Shown piece after piece: positions 60,530-64,000 of a stretch of DNA of 64,000 bases. Positions within the stretch are counted from its first letter, which is position 1, and each line of letters begins with the position of its first letter. Under the pieces are notes generated by a model. It searched no databases. It was not told where the DNA came from and worked only from the letters and a program-made list of their open reading frames with translations. Source of the stretch: Paramoeba atlantica (taxonomy: Eukaryota > Discosea); contig CDRNVI010000203.1 of assembly GCA_977017575.1 (NCBI GenBank), positions 62,001-126,000 on the forward strand. The letters run 5' to 3'. Made by a program: the position numbers and the translations under genes.

Positions 60530-63500
60530 GTAACAGGTGTCTCAAAAGCAAAGTAACATTGGAGGGCATTGTCTAAGGGATTGCAAAGACAAAAGCAGTC
60601 ATCAAATTGCAGGCAGAACAGAAAAAAATGGGATAGCAATCTCCAAAAATGATGATAACATCGAAACAGGGGAAGAAGGAACAATATTCACAATCAACCA
60701 TAAAACAAGAGAGAATTGGAGAGCAAGAACCAGATCAAAAGATTAAATTGCACAACAATAATTTGACGAGAATAAACTATAGGGAATAACAAAGGAAATC
60801 GAATAATACCAAAATGTTTTTAGGTGAAGCCAAGAAATTAGTCACGAGTCACACGAACACTCCCTTCCAATTTGATATTTTGATCTCATCACAATAAGGG
60901 CATTTCAAAACAAGAGAAAGTATTAACCATCAAATCGCAAAACCGAATCGACAGAGGAAATCCAAAATCAACTTATCAAAGACCAAGAAAAGACTTAATT
61001 CCAATAAATCAACCAATAATTAGAATAGGGTGTAAATGGTGCAAGATGCTCAATGGAACTTGCTGAAAATAAAGCCATTACAAATCAAATTCAAGAATCG
61101 GCGTCATTACCAGAGAATAAACAAAAACATGAGACTATGACAGAGGAAAATGCGAATCGAGGTTTCTCAAAGAGAAAAGAAATTTAGAACAGAGAGTATC
61201 AATGACAAGAGAGAAGCATCAGCGATCAAGTCAACTTCAAAACAAACAGATCAAATTAGAAAGGTCATAACTTGAGGGAAAGTGCAGTAACCAAAATCAA
61301 AACAGCTTCAGGGGTGGTACATCCAAAATTACACAAACACAATTTTTTAATGGAACACCCTTCCAACACCAAAATGGGTTTCAAAATTCAAGTAGGAGTA
61401 TCCGAGAGGGGAATCCAAGTGAAAATAAAGTCCAGAATTGAAATCACAAAAGGTAAGAGGAAGGTATAAATCCGACAATTTCAAAGCAAGGAAGGAAATC
61501 AGGAGAATTTCCATCATCAACCAGAAACAAAAGAACAAAAAGAATTGTCCCAAGGCATCAATCCAAGAATGACAAATTCAGAATGACATTGTCACAAGAA
61601 AAACAAGGAGATGGAATCAATTATTTCTTCAATAAAATCAACACAGGGATGAATTCAATCAGAAATAAGAGTTCAAATTCATGGGCAGGGAATTTGAGAT
61701 AACAAGGCGAAAAATCCAAAGAGGTTAACAACAGAGTACATTTAGATTCAAGAAGTACAAATTCAATCCAGAATTACTTTGAAGATATCAGGAATTTTTA
61801 AAAACATCATCAAGACAGAGGGAAAAATCCAATCAAGCTTTGAGGAAACAAAACAAAACGAGAAATCGTCAAGCATAAAAATAATCCAGTCAGGCAAATC
61901 CACAATCACAAATTCACAATCAGAAGTGGCAGTTGAGGAACAAAAATCCGAAAATACAAATCCACGAATCCAAAATGAGATAGAAATGAGTATTAAAACT
62001 ACACAACCATCACTCAATCAATACAAATGATAACAAACATTCATTGAATCAAGAGAAAAAGCTTGATCAAGGCTCAACTCAAAATCAACAATAAAATAAT
62101 CATCAAAATGCAGTTTGTAAGCATGAGGCGAACATCAACAAAGACCAATCGAAATAACAGAAGGAATCACGAAAATTTTCGAATAGAACCAACAATCACA
62201 ATATCCAACACAAAGAAGAGATTGAGAAACACAAAGAGGCATTGAGAAATGTTGACAAACAAAACTCAAGTCAAGATTATACAAGGAAACAGTGCTGTGT
62301 AAGCTGAAGTTGTCCAGAATATTAATTCCAAACGATATGCTGTTCTGAAAGCATAACCAAAGACAAATAACCAAAACAAACAATGAGCAAGAGGACTGAA
62401 TTGATTTACCAACAAAAATGAAGCATGGAAATCAACAAGAGATCGTCTCGAGCAAATCAAAGACAGAGAAAATCCATAAAACAGGAATAGAACCAAAAGA
62501 ACAGTTAGACAAAACAAAGAACAAAGTCAAAACAGAGTGTCATGACAGGCAAAGAAAGACATCAACAAATACAAGAATAATCTCCAAGGAACAAGAAAAA
62601 TAACATGAATCTTCCATGACATAAGGAGAAAAACAAAAACAGGTGTGATCAGAACTGTGCTTATCGAAAAACCATGTGCTAGGTCAAAGACGGCTGCCAG
62701 AAATATAATTCAAAACAGTGCACACCAGTATAAAATCGTAAGCTGAAAGCTAAAAAGCTGGTGCCTTGTCAGGGCTGATAGAAGGGGGGAGAATAAGTGA
62801 TAATGGGATCGCTGAGGATAGAAGAGAAGGTGTGTCCACATAAATCAAAAGGAGAGGGATAAAAGAGAATGACCAGCTCCGTATCACGAAAACAAACAAA
62901 AAAATGTCAATCATCCACACCAAGAGTGCCAAAAAATCAATAACCAGGATCATCTATAAGAAAGATCCAAAAACCAAAATGGGAAGCTTAATCGTAGCCA
63001 TAAAACCAAAAATGACAAACAAAATTGTTGTTCAAAACATAAAATCCAAACAGGAAAAACATTCCACAAAAGAAGGATCAAAAATACTGTAGACGTGTCG
63101 CGAACACAATAAACAGACGAGACATGCACTTCATAAAATGAGAAATTATTGAAAACATCTCAAGACAGAAGCAAAACCAACAAATAAACGTACCAAGAGA
63201 TTCAGCAAGATGAACAAATAACAGAATGATCATTGAGAGCAATGAACAAAATGTAAAGGGCAAAGTGAGACAATGAGGGACAAAGTCTCGATCCAAAAGT
63301 ACAAAAACAAGAGACCGAAAATGAAACAAACAGACTTAAGGTGTAGAAGTATGAGAACAAGGATCAGAGGCACAAAGAAATTTTCCGAGAAGAATTTCTT
63401 CACTCAAAACGAGACCAAAAGAACTTGATTTCCTTGGTTCGAAACAAAGAACAAGAATCGAAAAATGGTTTCCAATTTTGATGCTCAGTTCACAGAACAA

Positions 63501-63807
63501 CAAACAGACTTTCTCAAAGAGGAAGAAAACAAGAAAACAAAAAACAAACGAACGAGAAAACAATCGAGATTCACAAACACCAGAATCACAATCGTGAGAA
63601 TTGGCCAAAAACCGTGACCATGACCCAAGAATACAAAACGCGAAAAATGAGTTTTCAACATGAAGAAAAAAACATGCGAAAAGAAAACGAAAAAGAACGG
63701 AGAGGACAGTGATGCGAAATCGCTGCTTCCAGAAAACAAAGACGAAAGAGGAGGAAGGATAAACTTTCAAAAAACAAAACTTAGGCCAGAAGCCTAAACT
63801 CTTAATC

Positions 63808-64000
63808 TGTGAAGTGGCCAGGAGTTTGGAGAAGGAAAGAGTGGGCAGGTGAAGGAAAAAAGGAAAGGAAAGAAAGGGAAAAGAAAGAAAGAGAAAAGTC
63901 AAGAGCAAATCATGGGAAAGATTGGCGGCGCATCGCAAGGGGAAACCAACCAAGTAAGTTTATTCCTTTTACCAACAAACAAAAAAAGTATTCATATGGG
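63808..64000 (+). repeat. 193-bp direct repeat, copy 2 (runs off window)
   Basis: It starts at the same tgtgaagtggccagg as copy 1, after unrelated sequence, 5097 bp downstream. ATG at 63912 opens MGKIGGASQGETNQ and GTAAGT stands at 63954-63959. It keeps CG where copy 1 has TG at two sites. No length difference from copy 1 over the visible 193 bases. Confidence 0.75.

Larger units (their letters stand above)
58904..63807 (+). other. A-rich, T-poor sequence without recognised genes
   Basis: A is about half of all bases in lines counted (30 of 60 at 60901) while T is about 15-20%. CpG seems commoner toward the right. Plus-strand open frames reach 94 codons and minus-strand ones 205 (63336-63953), but their K/Q/N or F/L/S make-up simply mirrors base composition. 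I saw no polymerase, capsid, transposase or other domain. Confidence 0.4.

Noticed and set aside
63336-63953. 205-codon minus-strand open frame
   Set aside because: It reads the complement of A-rich DNA as F/L/S/C runs with no domain, and part of it covers the 193-bp repeat.
58711-64000. LTR pair of a retroelement
   Set aside because: The right copy runs off the window, no polypurine tract touches it, no primer-binding site was recognised and no coding domain lies between. Kept only as a direct repeat.

Overview
This looks like nuclear DNA of a eukaryote, but I cannot name the organism. I recognise no protein-coding gene, rRNA or tRNA. The window has two unlike parts.

Part one (1-54180) is a head-to-tail tandem array of a very AT-rich unit of about 4.54-4.66 kb: eleven full units plus a twelfth that stops abruptly at 54180. 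Three sequence types (called A, B and C here) alternate in blocks: A for most units, B from the second half of unit 1 to the first half of unit 3, and C at about 28.9-33.5 kb and from about 48.6 kb to the array end. Each unit has four zones, given as offsets in unit 1. Offsets 120-1540 are an almost unbroken chain of adjoining hairpins, ending in a GC-richer structured block (1278-1540). Offsets 1541-2400 show little structure. Offsets 2400-3510 carry repeated TTTTCCAACA-type boxes and short sub-repeats. Offsets 3430-4150 are a GC-richer module, followed by a tail with a hairpin.

The striking signal is that many stems differ between unit types on both arms at once, so that pairing is kept (C-G to T-A, G-C to A-T, T-A to T.G to C-G, A-T to G-C). 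Several hairpin families also join a constant core to arms whose sequence changes from place to place while staying self-complementary. This is what a structured RNA gene, or DNA hairpins under selection, would show. Template-switch correction of quasi-palindromes is the main neutral alternative. The open frames in the units are probably not genes: the differences I checked between unit types all change the protein.

Part two (54181-64000) has strong strand asymmetry. 54181-54810 is A-rich and ends near an AATAAA signal. 54841-58710 is T/G-rich and C-poor, with only 18 C in the first 600 bases. 58711-64000 is A-rich and T-poor. A 193-bp sequence recurs at 58711 and 63808, about 97% identical and 5.1 kb apart, each copy holding a purine tract, an ATG and a consensus splice donor. 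No coding gene is convincing here.

Nothing could be searched or folded by computer. All pairings were read by eye.
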